Source: Kwoniella bestiolae CBS 10118 (Eukaryota; Basidiomycota; Tremellomycetes; Tremellales; Cryptococcaceae). From it: a DNA stretch of 64,000 nucleotides. How positions within the stretch are numbered: the stretch's first letter is position 1; each line of letters starts with the position of its first letter. Shown here piece after piece: positions 10,896-22,881 of the stretch. A program made the translations under genes and the position numbers. Where the stretch lies: contig NC_089248.1 in the NCBI RefSeq assembly GCF_000512585.2, positions 124,001-188,000 on the forward strand, in the 5' to 3' direction. The notes beneath the pieces are model-generated. The model was not told the DNA's origin. It searched no databases and worked only from the letters and a program-made list of their open reading frames with translations.

Positions 10896-12577
10896 ATGAG
10901 ATATCGAGATAGGAAATCTCGAAAGATGTGTACACAACACGACGACCCCTCATCTTCCACCTCCTCGAGCCAACCTAGATCAACCAACGATAAGAAGGAT
11001 CAAGTGGAAATTCCAGATTGGGAGAACATCCAACTTCCCCCAGATCATGTACTAAGTCATCGTAAGCTTAAGCCGCCATTCATCTCTTGTCTAGCTGAGA
11101 TTGTAAGCTGGTATCTGATATGCTACAGTGACCGATGCGCACTGTCATCCTACCGATCTTACTCATAAGCCCGAGGTGTACGATCAGGTGAAATTGGGTG
11201 GATTGGCTAGTATGGCTACGATAGTTGGAGATCAAGATAAAGTGAGGGCCTTGAGTGAAGAGAGGGGATGGTATGATACCAAGCAGAAGGGGAAGGGGAA
11301 AGAGGGGAAGGGTGTAGGTGTGATAGCTTGTTTTGGTAAGTCATGCTTTTACTCTACTCATCAACCCTCTGGATAGGAGAACGTTCGACTGACGCCAAGC
11401 CGATAGGCTATCACCCATGGTTCACCCATCTCTACACACTCTCTGATCCCTCTTCCCATCCATCGAAAGAAGACCATTACTTCTCACTGTTCTCTCCCAA
11501 ATCGCAGAATCACAAAGACCTACTATCCCAACTTATACCATTCTTACCTGATCCTATACCGTTCGAACCGCTCTTACAGAAATCACGAGAAGATATACAA
11601 CGGAGTATCGAGCAAGGGAGAATGACGATGTTGGGTGAAGTGGGATTGGATGGGAGTGCGAGGATGAGGTGGCCTAAAGCAGCTAGGCACTTGCATCCTG
11701 ATTATAAGCATGACGAGGATCATCAACAGAAAGACGATGATGAGAAGAGTGATGATCAAGAAGGGAAACAAGAAGAAGAGGAATGGAAAAGACTCACACC
11801 TTTCAAAGTACCCATGTCGCATCAACGGGCTCTACTAGATAGACAGCTGGATTTAGCCGTGGAACTGGGTGTGAATGTGAGCTTTCATAGTGTTGCTTGT
11901 GCAGGTGAGTACGACCCATCTCCCTAATTTTCTTAAAACAGATCGTATTCGCACCCACGCTTTGTTTGGTAAGATGACTGATGGTTTGATGATGATGTAG
12001 GTCCATCGCTCGAGACGCTCATTTCGATGCGAGATAGACATGGTATCAAGTTTACAAACGGAATAAACGTAGATGTACATTCTGCCGGAGGGTGGTCCCC
12101 TGATTCCTGGAAACAAGCTGAGGTGTGCTAATGCCAAATGAAGATCGTTTGGATATAGTCATATACTGATTCTACCTTTATTCTCCTACTTCATAGCGTA
12201 ACCTTCTCAATCTCTACGCCTCCCCCTCAATATTCATAACTGGTCGATCACCCCATGCTTCCTCCCTGATCAGTACAATCTCAAAAGATCGCTTGCTCGT
12301 CGAATCTGATTCTCATGATGTGCGACTCAGCGATAGGCTGGTTTGGGCAGCGACGGAGTGGATAGCGAGATGTAAAGGATGGAAGTTGGAGGGGAGGGAT
12401 ACTCCTGATGGAGTCGCAGAGTGGAGTATAGAGGATTATGGGGACGAGGAGGATGAGGAGGAAGAGTTTGATGAGAAGGGTAGGCTGAAGAAGAACAAGG
12501 ACGAGGGGAGAGATATTTGGACGGTGATGACGCTGGAGAGGAATTGGTTGAGGTTTATGAGGTGTGGGAATGCATGA
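10896..12577 (+). CDS. TatD family metal-dependent hydrolase, Scn1-like
   Basis: TIM-barrel metallohydrolase of the TatD family; fungal relatives include S. pombe Scn1 (Cut9-interacting). Exons: 10896-11061, 11129-11335, 11407-11904, 12001-12122, 12197-12577; 457 residues, longer than bacterial TatD (about 260). Metal-site motifs in order: TDAHCHPTD, the GYHPW loop, GEVGLDG, SFHSVACAG, and VESDSHD. The length comes from a Ser/Gln-rich N terminus (start could also be the Met at 10926), an acidic Asp/Glu/Lys insert after GEVGLDG (about residues 265-290) and an acidic insert near the C terminus. Likely a DNase or phosphodiesterase-type enzyme; the substrate is unknown. Confidence 0.85.
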
Positions 12578-12801
12578 GTTTGGGTCATAACGCGTACAGT
12601 AGGGCTCAATCGGAATTGCAGCATCATACAATCAAGTTTATGCATATTTTTTTATAAAGCTACGGTGCAGGTCGACGACGGTGAGAGGGTGACAGTGCAA
12701 CGTTTGTCGGCCATGATAAGTCAAAACTCGGAACTCTGTAACTGAATGAATTTACATAAATTACATATATATCTAATATTTTCTAGACATGAACACAGCA
12801 A

Positions 12802-15800
12802 TCAAACGGTCAAAGTCATGATTCTGCAACATCACTTGACATCAGCTTCTGTCCATCACATTGGGTTTTGCGAGTTCGACCACACTCACCCATCGATGAC
12901 GAATGCATCTACCGTTCTCCCATCCGAGGCGCCCTGCCGCAAGGACGTTATATCTGTGCTATCACCGAACGTAGCCAATAGCAATCCTGCATCTTTTACA
13001 GACGCTACCAATGAAGGGACGGCGGCCTGTAGAGTGAGTAGGGTAGATTGGTGGCGTCAGCAGAGATCCTTTTCAAAATAGCTCTCAAGCGATAAGACTG
13101 TTTTCCCTCATGCTCTCCCCGTCTTCCTCTCGTCTTTCTCTCCTTAGCAGTTCTCCCCTACTCCCTTTACTCCCTTCCCTCTTTCGCTCCTCGCCCGTCT
13201 CTGGGTTCAATTTTCCCTACTGCCCCTCGACACTCCCTCCTCCTGACGTCTTCGCCTCCTCCGTCTTCTCCCTCTTCTCTTGTCTTTCCTCCGGTCTTCC
13301 CTTCTGCTCTCCTCTCCCCCCCTTCTCCCTCTCTTATCTCCTGCTGCCTGTTCTCTCCTTCTCTCCTCCCCCATGTCTCGTCTCTCGTCTCTCCTGCCCC
13401 TATCTCCTTCAGTACCGACCCTTCCCGACATTCGCCCTCGCTCTCCACACCTTCCCTTCTCCTCCTCCCCTTCACCCCTAATCCTTCAACTCCCCACCCC
13501 ACCTCACTGAAACCAAAAGGGTAGCAAATCATCAAACTCACCAGCGTAGTAGCTTCCAAAATCACACCCAGAAGATTCGTCGACTTCGCGAAATTCACCG
13601 CCTCTCTCACACTCAGACATCTCAGATCAGATTCCTCCTCTGGCGATATTGGGATTAACCGTTTCCTATCTGATCCGCTCGCGGGTGTCTGAGAGGAAAT
13701 ACCACAGTAGGAAGCGAAGAATACGGCGTCTGTGTGATTCGATCCAGATGATGTCAGTCCCTTTTATGAATGGGGCAGAAGGCGAAGCGAGGGGAGGAGA
13801 TGAGAGAAGAGAATGGGAAGACATACAATTGGGTTGTTTCCAATTCAAAGCAGTAGCCACCTCCGGCTCGAAACTACTAAAGATAAATTTCCTCCCTTTA
13901 CCTGAACTCGAACTCTGCTGAGCTTGCGATTTCCCATTCTCATATATGGAGTGTAAGATCGTATCCACCCATTTGTTCACTTCTATTGATTTACCCATAT
14001 TCCTCAATTCTATAGTTTTCGGTCGGAGGTACTGTAACAGCAGATTCAAGCCGATTTCAGAAGGTAGGATATTAAGGATGGAATCTAATGTGGACATGGT
14101 TTTGGATAATACCCCTGACCACTCGCTTGAAGACATATTTCCACTATTGGCCAAAGAGGGAGAAGAAGGGTCCAGTAGAAGATTTCTGGATTGGGCTATA
14201 CCCAAGAACTGGTCTATGGTCACGTCCGATACCGTTATATCCAAACCTTCAACTGGGAGTTTGATATCAGGATATATGACAGGTACACCATCTTTAGTAA
14301 CTTGAACGACGACGTGGACATATTCACCCGAGAGCGAACTGGCAGTCACCAACGCAGATTCGTTATTGTTGTTATGACTGCTTGATGGAGCGGAACTTCC
14401 AACTGGGGGTGGTCGGAGAGAGGGTGAGGAGGTAGATACGGAAAGTGGTCGGTGCGATTGGAATTGATGAGCGTGATCTTGGGTAGGTTGGGAAGGTGTT
14501 ACTTTCGATTTCCAGTATGTTTCGACCCTTCCTCCAATCTCCAGTTGGGCACCTTGGAAAGGTTTGATACATGATACTTCAAATGCTACTTCTCCGATAG
14601 TCTTGAGATTGTGATCTAACAGAGGAGCAACGATGCCTTTATGATACGTCACATCGTTGAATGTTGCTGGTAACACTATAGCTCGACCTATCACCTTAGA
14701 CCCGAATGTGGGATATAAGGATAATTCCAAGGTGAACGTTTCTAACGATTGAACCTGGAAGGAGAACACTTCACGCTCATCGGCTAATGGTAGGATCACT
14801 GAATGAGGAACAGCTGAGATGTCGGATTTGGAAGTCATGACCAGTTTGAGGGATGACCAAAGATTAAGTGGATCTTGACCTGATCGTGAGTATAGCTTGA
14901 TAGGAGGTGCTTTAGATGAAGATGATGGACGTGTGAATGGGTGTCCGAGGGATAGTTGGATGAGACATCGGTTGGCGAGGAACTCGTGTCCGTATACTCG
15001 GAGTCTGTATCGAAAACAGTCAGCTTTTCTTTGTTCAGTTGGTACTGAGCATGATAACTTACGGGATGATAGGAGGAGGCAACGACAATGACGGTATCAA
15101 CTCGAACTCGTCCGCAGGGGGATCCAACATCAGATCTGATCCAGGGGACAAACTATCCATTTGCGGATCAGCAGCCAAACCTAGGTTCTCCATCCCCTGT
15201 AATGTATTCTGGTTCCCATTCAACTTCGCACCATTGTCTAACAGGTAGTTTAGACATTCAACATGACCAAACCAAGCAGAGTACCATCCCGGTGATTTCC
15301 CATACTCGTCCGCGGCATTCACATCACATCCAGCTTCTACCAATACCTTGATACATGCCAGATGTTGTGGCTGACCACCGATAGCAGCATGGTGTAGCGG
15401 TGTCCAGAGATTGTACTTATCCTGTCTATCCTTCCCACCACCGTCCGGCCCACCTTCTTCGACCAGTAATCGACATATCGATTCATGTCCTGCCTTGGCC
15501 GCGAAGTGCTGTGGATATAACCCTTCGGAATTGGGTATCACTTTAGCTCCGCACTGTAAGAGTAATCTTGCGACTTCCAAGTGACCGAATTGACAGGCCA
15601 GGGATAACGGTATCAGATCGTTTGAGATTGCCGTAGGTTCTAAAGTGAGTTTATCCTGAACGAATATACGTACAACCTCTAAATGACCTTGGGTGATAGC
15701 GTGCATCAAAGGTGTATATCCATCTTTGTCCGTTGCAGAGGGGTCTACCGACCGTGATAGAAGGAAAGAGACGATTTCTGCGTGACCGTGCATCGAAGCG

Positions 15801-17287
15801 TAATGGATAGGTCTCCTATCGTAGGCATCTGATTTCTCGAGTAAACCAGGATTGTTTTCAGCACAAAGTTTGATTAAAGTCAATGACCCGGTTATCGAAG
15901 CTTGATGAGCTGGTGATCTTCCATTGATGTTATCGATATAACCATAGTCCAGGGTGACGGCATTCAAGACCAGATCCAAGTATTCTTGGGGGACTTGTAA
16001 GGCAGCTCTCCAAAGTATCCTCATCAACCTCGTACTCGTTGATTTATCTCTACGCTGATACTGACTCTGTTTCGCTTTAGCAATCTTCAGCCAATCTAGG
16101 ATAGCGTCTTTGCCCGAGTTGAAAGCTTTCAACATGTTGGATTCCAAGTCTACCAACGCATCTAAAGCCAATGAATTTGAGGTGGAGTCTAGAGTATCTA
16201 TCTCGGCGAAATCTTGTTTCCTACTACTTCCGAGGTTTAACCCATCCGCACCTATCGATTCAATCTCCAAGAAAGACGTCGATAGATGTTCAGAGCCATT
16301 CTCAATATCCAACAAATTCGCTGTAACTATATCAGATAGTTTCGCAATGAACTCTCGGTTGAAACACGGTTGGACTTCCACTTGTCTTTCGATGTACAGT
16401 TCCTTCGTATTACTCTTACTTCTCTTGTCCCATTTTTTCAAGATCTTTCGGAACCCGGTTGCGTTGATTTCGATAAATCCTTGTAATTTGCCTAAATCCC
16501 TTTCGAACAGCCTCCAACCTTCTTCTAACGATATCCACTCTGCGTCTTTGCGTGTGGAGCTGTCCAGCGTACCTTCTCCACTTGGTGATCCACCTCCGGA
16601 AGAATTCTGTAGTAATCGCTTTCGATTGGATAAGAGGGTCAAGAGTCTTAATCGTAGATCACGTTCCTTGACGAGGTAGAAGGCGTTTATCTTATATCAT
16701 GGTTAGCTGGTTATATATTGCAGTCTCATTGGTGATGGGAGACAGCTCACCTTTTCCAACTCTCTCTGCAATGTAAAGAAAAACACATCCCTATGAGCCT
16801 TGAAACTCTCACTCCTATCATTCCCACCAGTCGGATCTCTACTCATCAACGCACTGCCGGTGTTAGGCGCAGGAGGTTCACTCTCCGCTGGAAGAGGTTC
16901 CAAGTCTTCTATTATAGATGCGGGAGTGATAGACGGGTCATGTTGTTGAGGGTGAATGGAAGGTGGTGAGAGTGATCCTGCATCATGGTCGGACTTGTTA
17001 CTACCGCTGCCTGGGGATTTCTTGGCGGGTCGTAATCCGAGTGAGAGTAATGATGCGTCGGATGCTGGTCTGCCGGCTGCGTAGGAGTTGATGATTTTCT
17101 TGAGGGCCTGTATAGGTAGAGTATGGTTAGTATAATTAAGAAGCAGGTTGCACCGTGCTTACCTTGTAGTTCAGGTAGTACTCCCCCCAGCCTGGTACTT
17201 GCTGCGATTGGATTGTTTTACCGAACTGTGTGGGATGATTAGCTGGTGTCCGGGAATGAGAGCTGTGCGATGCAAGCTCACCTTCAT
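12802..17287 (-). CDS. PHO81: Pho81-type cyclin-dependent kinase inhibitor (SPX - ankyrin - GDPD-like)
   Basis: Phosphate-starvation sensor that inhibits the Pho80-Pho85 kinase so that Pho4-type factors stay active. Minus-strand exons: 17282-17287 (6 nt, Met-Lys), 17163-17225, 16751-17107, 15063-16690, 13827-15004, 13542-13729, 12890-13026, 12802-12823; 1192 residues, matching yeast P.81 size (about 1178). SPX domain: KFGKTIQSQQVPGWGEYYLNYK, then FFFTLQRELEKINAFY. Ankyrin repeats run from about residue 390 to 650 (GRSPAHQASITG, RRPIHYASMHGH, GYTPLMHAITQGH, WTPLHHAAIGG). The C-terminal glycerophosphodiesterase-like fold includes VFFASYCG and VKDAGLLLATFG; catalytic GDPD residues are not apparent, as expected for Pho81. 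The intron at 13027-13541 is about 515 nt and purine-rich on the coding strand. The six-nucleotide first exon is needed to give the canonical MKFGK start. Confidence 0.92.
13027..13541 (-). other. long polypurine intron of PHO81
   Basis: This intron is 6-8 times longer than others in the window. From about 13090 to 13500 the plus strand is almost pure C/T and the coding (minus) strand almost pure A/G. Because stop codons need T, the retained intron stays open in frame for roughly 125 codons after the upstream exon, coding an Arg/Glu/Gly-rich chain. Confidence 0.7.
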
Positions 17288-17673
17288 ACTGTCACACAAT
17301 CACTACGAGGCTCTTCTGATATCTTAGATGATGGAATCAAGATGTCGATAGATGAGTGAACCACCTTACTATCCCAAAGTAAGAGCGAGGCAACGAGTTA
17401 TACCGAACGTGTCTGGTTCGACTTCCTTTAATCGGTTTTTGAATGAGATCGAACTACGCTTCGGATCTGCAGTTTCCAGGCTGTGTGATAGCTGGTGATT
17501 ACAGCTGACTGTTATTGGGTTGATTGAGTTGGTATGAGCATGGATGGTTTGATATATAAGTTCCTTTCCACAAAAGATAGGTAATACCGTAACAAGGATT
17601 CAAGTAGGAGCGGTGGATGGTTTAGTGGAGGTGTACTATCACTTTGTGAATATGTAACTGGCTGATAACCGTG

Positions 17674-17679
17674 CACGTG
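17674..17679. promoter_or_regulatory. CACGTG E-box upstream of PHO81
   Basis: The palindrome sits in gtgCACGTGcgc, about 390 bases upstream of the PHO81 start and 435 upstream of the kinase-like gene at 18114. CACGTG is the known core site of Pho4 bHLH factors, so autoregulation of PHO81 by phosphate is plausible. The site is seen; its use is inferred. The rest of 17288-18113 is intergenic, with a TATATATAA run near 17735. Confidence 0.45.
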
Positions 17680-18113
17680 CGCAACTCCGACTGCTGCAGT
17701 AGTCATTCCACTCGCTTAAGAGATTCATACTATACTATATATAACCCTCATATGCATATGACAAGCATCTCGCTTGCACCTTCATCCCCATCGCCTTGCA
17801 TGCATCATACTTGTAACCCACGCAACTCGTAATTACAGGCGATCAAGACGCTTATGGTAGGGCATAAACTAGTAGCTCGACGAATGGACTCATTACCTAC
17901 CGCATTTGTTACGTAATTCTTTTAGGCTTTGATCCCTCCACTCGCCATGTCCGCTCCGAGAATACTGCTATGATGTCGACGGACGATACCAAAGATTTTG
18001 AGATATATATACTGACCAATACAGCTTTAGCTATAGACCCACATCATACTCCCAATACAAACACTCTCATCAAGATACGAATCCCAATCAAACCAACCCT
18101 CCGCAGAATCAGA

Positions 18114-19275
18114 ATGACCCAACTCCACCCCCTCCTCTCGCAGATCTTCTCCCAATCCTCAATACCCCTATCAGAACTGGAACCTTCTTCCCGAGGATGT
18201 TACCTCCATAAACCCACGGGTATGATGTACTTTACAAAAACCCAATCTGACATCCCACAAATGCGAGGTGAGATCGAAGGTCTCCTCGCCATGGGCCGAA
18301 CCACCGATGGTCTAGGCCTCGTCCCGAAAGTACTTGGTTTTGAAATTGATGAAGATAAGGGAGAATGCGGAATGGTCACTCAGTATTTCAAGCTTGGATC
18401 GTCAAGTAAGAACATGCAGAAGGAACTAGGAGAGAAGATAGCCAAGATGCATAGTGTTCCCCCTTCTAACGAAGGAACGGGAGAGGGGTATACTGGGAAA
18501 TACGGGTTCAACGTGCCTACGCATTGTGGGGTTACGGAGCAGGATAATTCGTGGGAAGGGAGTTGGGAGGTGTTTTACAGGGATAGACGGCTGGGAGATC
18601 TGGTAACGAGGATAGGGGATCGGGAGATCAACAAGGAATGGGAGGTGATGAAGGAGAGGTGAGCAGTTTTGTTGAAGACCTCAGCAGTGGTTAAGCTGAG
18701 ATGCATCCGACGATTACAGAGCAGTACCCCTCCTTCTCCACTCCTTTGACCCTCCGCCAAAACCTGTGATCCAACACGGCGACCTATGGTCAGGAAACAA
18801 GGGATACGATACCATCACTGACAAGCCGGTGATATATGATCCAGCAAGTTATTATGGTCATAATGAGGCTGATCTGGGTATAACCCATATGCTTGGTGGT
18901 GAGTGCGAGTGCGAAAGCGAGGTCTCATCTTATCACTGGCAACGAAGAGGTCACAAGTATTGACTAGATACGATGACGTTGTAGGCTTCTCGAAAGATTT
19001 CTACGATGCCTACCACTCCATTCATCCGAAATCACAACCATATTACGATGAGCGTCAAAAGCTCTATGAACTGTATCATCATTTGAACGTGAGTCTCAAG
19101 AGTCACTCTGATCTCCATTCTTACCGAAAGTGGACCTGCTCTAACGTCGAGATGATTGTTAAGCTGATGGAGTCAAACTACATAGCACACCCTGATGTTT
19201 GGTGGTTCGTACAAATCTGGTAGTCTGTCTATCATGAGGTCGTTGAACAACTGGGCGAAAGATAAAGAGATGTAA
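18114..19275 (+). CDS. fructosamine-3-kinase-like (FN3K) protein
   Basis: Predicted protein-repair kinase that phosphorylates ketosamines on glycated proteins; protein-kinase-like fold. Exons: 18114-18658, 18720-18898, 18985-19088, 19186-19275; 305 residues, the standard family length. Seen: the catalytic loop HGDLWSGN, the metal-binding segment YDPASYYGHNEADLGI (DPA in place of DFG), FFxDAYH-like FSKDFYDAYHSIHP, and the typical end LYHHLNH joined to TLMFGGSYKSGSLSIM. The ORF is open further upstream to an ATG at 17970, but those 48 codons are low complexity and unlike FN3K, so the Met at 18114 (MTQLHPLLSQ) is preferred. The gene converges with FIP1. Confidence 0.87.
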
Positions 19276-19504
19276 TCTTGTATTGAAGTATGACGGACAA
19301 TGCAGCATTATATAGATTGAACTCAGTACACCTCACATGGTCCACCTTGTCAATCTGATCTGATAGATCCACTTGTGCTTGGCAGCTGAAGGTGAAAACA
19401 GACATATGTCATAACAATGCATAAAGATATGTTAATCGCTTGATCTGCAAATACATTCCTCCTTCCCCTCACACTCCACCCACATTGGCACACAGCACAC
19501 CACA

Positions 19505-22358
19505 CTACCGCCTCTTACTCCGTCTCGTCGTCCTCTTCTCAGACTCCTCACTAGGGGATCTCTTGCGTCTACCAATACCAAACACCACTATCAGCCACCG
19601 CATATACACACATCGGACTACTAAGTCCAAGGAAGCACCCCACTCACCTAGACCTCCGCTCATCCTCCTCTTCCTCCTCCTCCCATCCCCCCGGACCAAG
19701 CGTCGCAGATCCTCCACCCTCCTCTCGCTTCCTCTTTGACCGATCTTTCGTAGAATCATCATTCTTACTTCTCCTCGAACTCCTCTTCTTGTCCCTATCC
19801 CTATCCCGGATCCTATCCCGTTCGTCAGACGAATAATCATCCTCGTACTCATCGTAATCCCTCCTCGACCTTCTTCTACTAGGCGGACTAGCCGACCTAT
19901 CTCTGGATTGGGCTCGAGAGTGCGATCTCGAATGAGACTGACTCCTCGAATTCGATTCGCCCAACTCGTCATCCAGCCCTTGACGGGAAGTACCGCGTTC
20001 GGATTTTACCGTCTCATCGCCGCCTTCACTCGCTCCGTAGTCTAATGATCCTGCTCCGGAAGTGTCCACTCGGTCTTTATCCCTGAATCGACCTGCCTTG
20101 GGGCCGGTGGGAGCTGCGAATCCCGCTCGAGGGCCTAGTGGGACGGCTGAGCGTTACATGAAGAACAGGATCAGTATTAGACTAACAGCAGAACTCAGAT
20201 GAATGTATGGAAGAAGGCATGGAAGAAAGATGAGACTTTTTCGTTGGGCGTTGGGAAGGTATGACTCACCTCCTCCACGGCCTCGCAATGGAACTCCTCG
20301 TACAGGCACGCCCCTCACGGGCATTCGACCCCTCATAGCTGGGTTCATTATCGCTTGAGCTTGTGAGTCGGGGGTTTCACCGCCGGTCTGAGAAAGAGTC
20401 ATCAGCAAAAGGGTACCCTTTAAGAGCAACACTCCTGTCACCGCAGTAAACAAGATTCATTCAGATGGAGACGTTTATGCTCGTTGATGTAAAGACTCGA
20501 CCCACCTCAACACCCTCTTCCAACTTCACCCCCTCCTCTCCAGCTTCCGGTGTTCCGCCATTCCCAATTTGAGGCGTTGGCGTCACGTTCGGTCTAACAG
20601 TTTGACCTATATCATTTACAAGCATATCTAAGTCAGCTAATTTCTCTGGTTATCGCGTGAGACCGATAGCTTACCAGGTCTACCCATAGGCTGTTGCTGC
20701 TGACCCATACCCTGCTGCATCATCCCCTGCCCCTGCCCCTGTCCCTGACTCTGGGTTTGGTTTTGCATCCCAAAAGGCATCCCACCACCCATCATATTCA
20801 TATCCAATCCCTGCATGGCCATCATCTGCTGCATCTGAGCTTGCATTTGCGGATTCATCATTCCCATCTGCTGTTGTATCTGATTAGCCATGAGTTGCAT
20901 CTGCTGTTGTTGTTGGGCCTGCTGCTGTTGTTGTTGTTGCTGGGCTGCTGCGATGGCGTTGAATGGGATATTCGAATTGGGGATGTGCAGGAGGTTTGCT
21001 ATGTCAGGTGGCAGCTGGGCCATGGGTGGGAGGTTTGCCTGTGCAAGTTTGCAAAATCAGCTCAGAGCCCATGATCAATCTCCATTTGCATGACTTGCCC
21101 CCTCAAGAAGCCGACAACTCACCAGCGCCGCCCTGCCCTTCTCCATCTCACTCTTATATCTCAAATACCTCGGATACGTAAACTCGTCGAACCCAAAATT
21201 GAAATAATCCGACAGACTTGCACCGGGTTTTCTCCAAGGTTGACCGGAATTCTCAAACTGCGTCATATCAATCTCAAAGACACTTTGACCCGTCGAAGGA
21301 ATAATCCCAGAAGGGTTGGAAGGGTCTATCTTGGTTTTAGTGACGAATTGGGAGGAAGATACAGCGGGGAGGGTCGAGGGAGGTTGATTGGGATCGAGGG
21401 GTGGGACACCGTTGGTTAGGTCTGCTGATGAGGCCGGGGGCTGGAGGGTGGTGGAGGGGTCTGAGGGGGTTGAGGAGATTGGTGGGTTGGCTAGGGGACC
21501 TGCATTAGAGGTAGAAGTGGAAGGGAGGCCTGGACGTGAGGTGGGGGTGTATTCTGTGGTTTGGTTTGCTGTTGGTTGAACCGCTATAACAGTACTATGT
21601 GAGCTATTGGCCCAGAAGGACAGAGAAGGAGGACACAGCTTACGCCTGGAAGGTGTCGATACCTGTGGTGTACCGGGTGTGGGAGTGGTAGTAGCTGGAG
21701 CAGCAACGCCAGTACTGGTATGTGCCCATTTACCTATACCTATGACATTTGACGGGGCAGTTTGAGGTTTCCTAAACCAGTCGACAGCAAGTTGAATCAG
21801 CACAATTGGACGCTCTCTATCTGATAGTCTGAGTAGAAGAAAATATCAAGGGCTAATATACTTAGATAGGATCAACTCACCTCAGATCCAAAGTCCTGGC
21901 ATTCTGTCCAGTGAAAACAACCTTTATATCATCATCCGAATCGTCCGAATCTTCTTCGTCTTCATCTTCATCATCCTCCTCTTCGACACCACCATCTTCG
22001 GGGTTATCTACAACAGTCGTGGAAGGTTCCATGCCGTATGCCGCAAGGGATCTACATTGAGGATCATGGTCAACCCTATTGTTTAAGAATTATAAGGACC
22101 GACTCACGCTGCCATTGACGAGCTTATTGCACTTCCATTAGCAGCGACAGCCGCCGGGATAGGAGGCGGTAAAGATTCTTCTTGATTGACTGTTATCCCT
22201 TATCAACACATTCAGCTTCACTCATACAGCAGCACAAGACACGACAGGTGACTACCTGACTCACCCTCTCTGGTAGTTTTAGTTGGTAGAGATACTGGTT
22301 CAGCCTTGGGAGGCGATTCGTCCCCGTACAAGAACGCATCGTCGTCGTCTATATCCAT
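19505..22358 (-). CDS. FIP1: pre-mRNA 3'-end processing factor Fip1
   Basis: Component of the cleavage and polyadenylation factor that tethers poly(A) polymerase. Ten minus-strand exons: 22265-22358, 22108-22189, 21881-22051, 21644-21771, 21123-21583, 20675-21038, 20506-20606, 20270-20387, 19648-20146, 19505-19568; 693 residues. N terminus MDIDDDDAFLYGDE, an acidic tract, then KVVFTGQNARTLDLRKPQ. The FIP1 motif QPWRKPGASLSDYFNFGFDE continues into FTYPRYLRYKSEM near residues 275-310. Then come a Gln/Met-rich stretch (CAG/CAA run near 20900), RG repeats (PVRGVPVRGVPLRG), and an Arg/Ser/Asp/Glu-rich tail ending TRRSKRR. The layout resembles metazoan FIP1L1 (RD/RE-rich tail), which yeast Fip1 lacks. 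Strong assignment. Confidence 0.93.
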
Positions 22359-22881
22359 TGTCGGCTCTTCAATTCTTTTTTTATGTCTTGTATGTCGAGT
22401 ACGCTATGTTCACCAGTGTCAATAATGTATAGAGGTCATTCAATGATTCAATGCCAACAAGAAATACAGCACAAAGAAGGTTGATTGCATGAACTTGGTG
22501 ACATCCAACCGAACCTTAATTAGGTTTCCCATTTAGTAGCATCAACTGCCTTCGAACACAGGTTGTGAGGCTAAATGGCATGTACATCTCGCTCGTGACC
22601 ATTTACTTCACCACCAAGTCATCATCAGAGAGGTATGAAAATGAGACTGATAAATATGCAGATGGGGTATACTACTGTGTAAGTAAGGATATCAATCAAC
22701 CAGTCACACAAGAGTGTATCAAGACTACTCGATTAGACAAGATATCAACAAAGCAAGGCCAGACTGAACAATATACTATTCGAAAAATGACAAGAATTGA
22801 TATACAAGTCTTCTTACATCTCAGGCGCAATTCTTCTCTCCTGCCATCCTACTTCGTTTTCCCATTACCCCTGACTCCAGA
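22359..22881. other. intergenic between FIP1 start and MSB1 3' end
   Basis: About 520 bases holding the FIP1 promoter and the terminator of the upstream minus-strand gene. No further feature recognised. Confidence 0.45.

Noticed and set aside
13110..13500. Long ORFs on both strands (e.g. 123 aa +, 147 aa -) as possible genes
   Set aside because: They are low-complexity consequences of a polypurine/polypyrimidine tract inside a PHO81 intron.
17970..18113. Extended N terminus of the FN3K-like protein from the ATG at 17970
   Set aside because: The 48 extra residues are low complexity and exceed the family's normal start; kept only as an alternative.
20880..20945. CAG/CAA run as an expandable trinucleotide repeat
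   Set aside because: It is a mixed-codon polyglutamine-rich coding tract in FIP1, not a pure repeat.
20690..21074. Plus-strand His/Leu-rich ORFs opposite FIP1
   Set aside because: They are antisense shadows of the Gln/Met-rich FIP1 exon.
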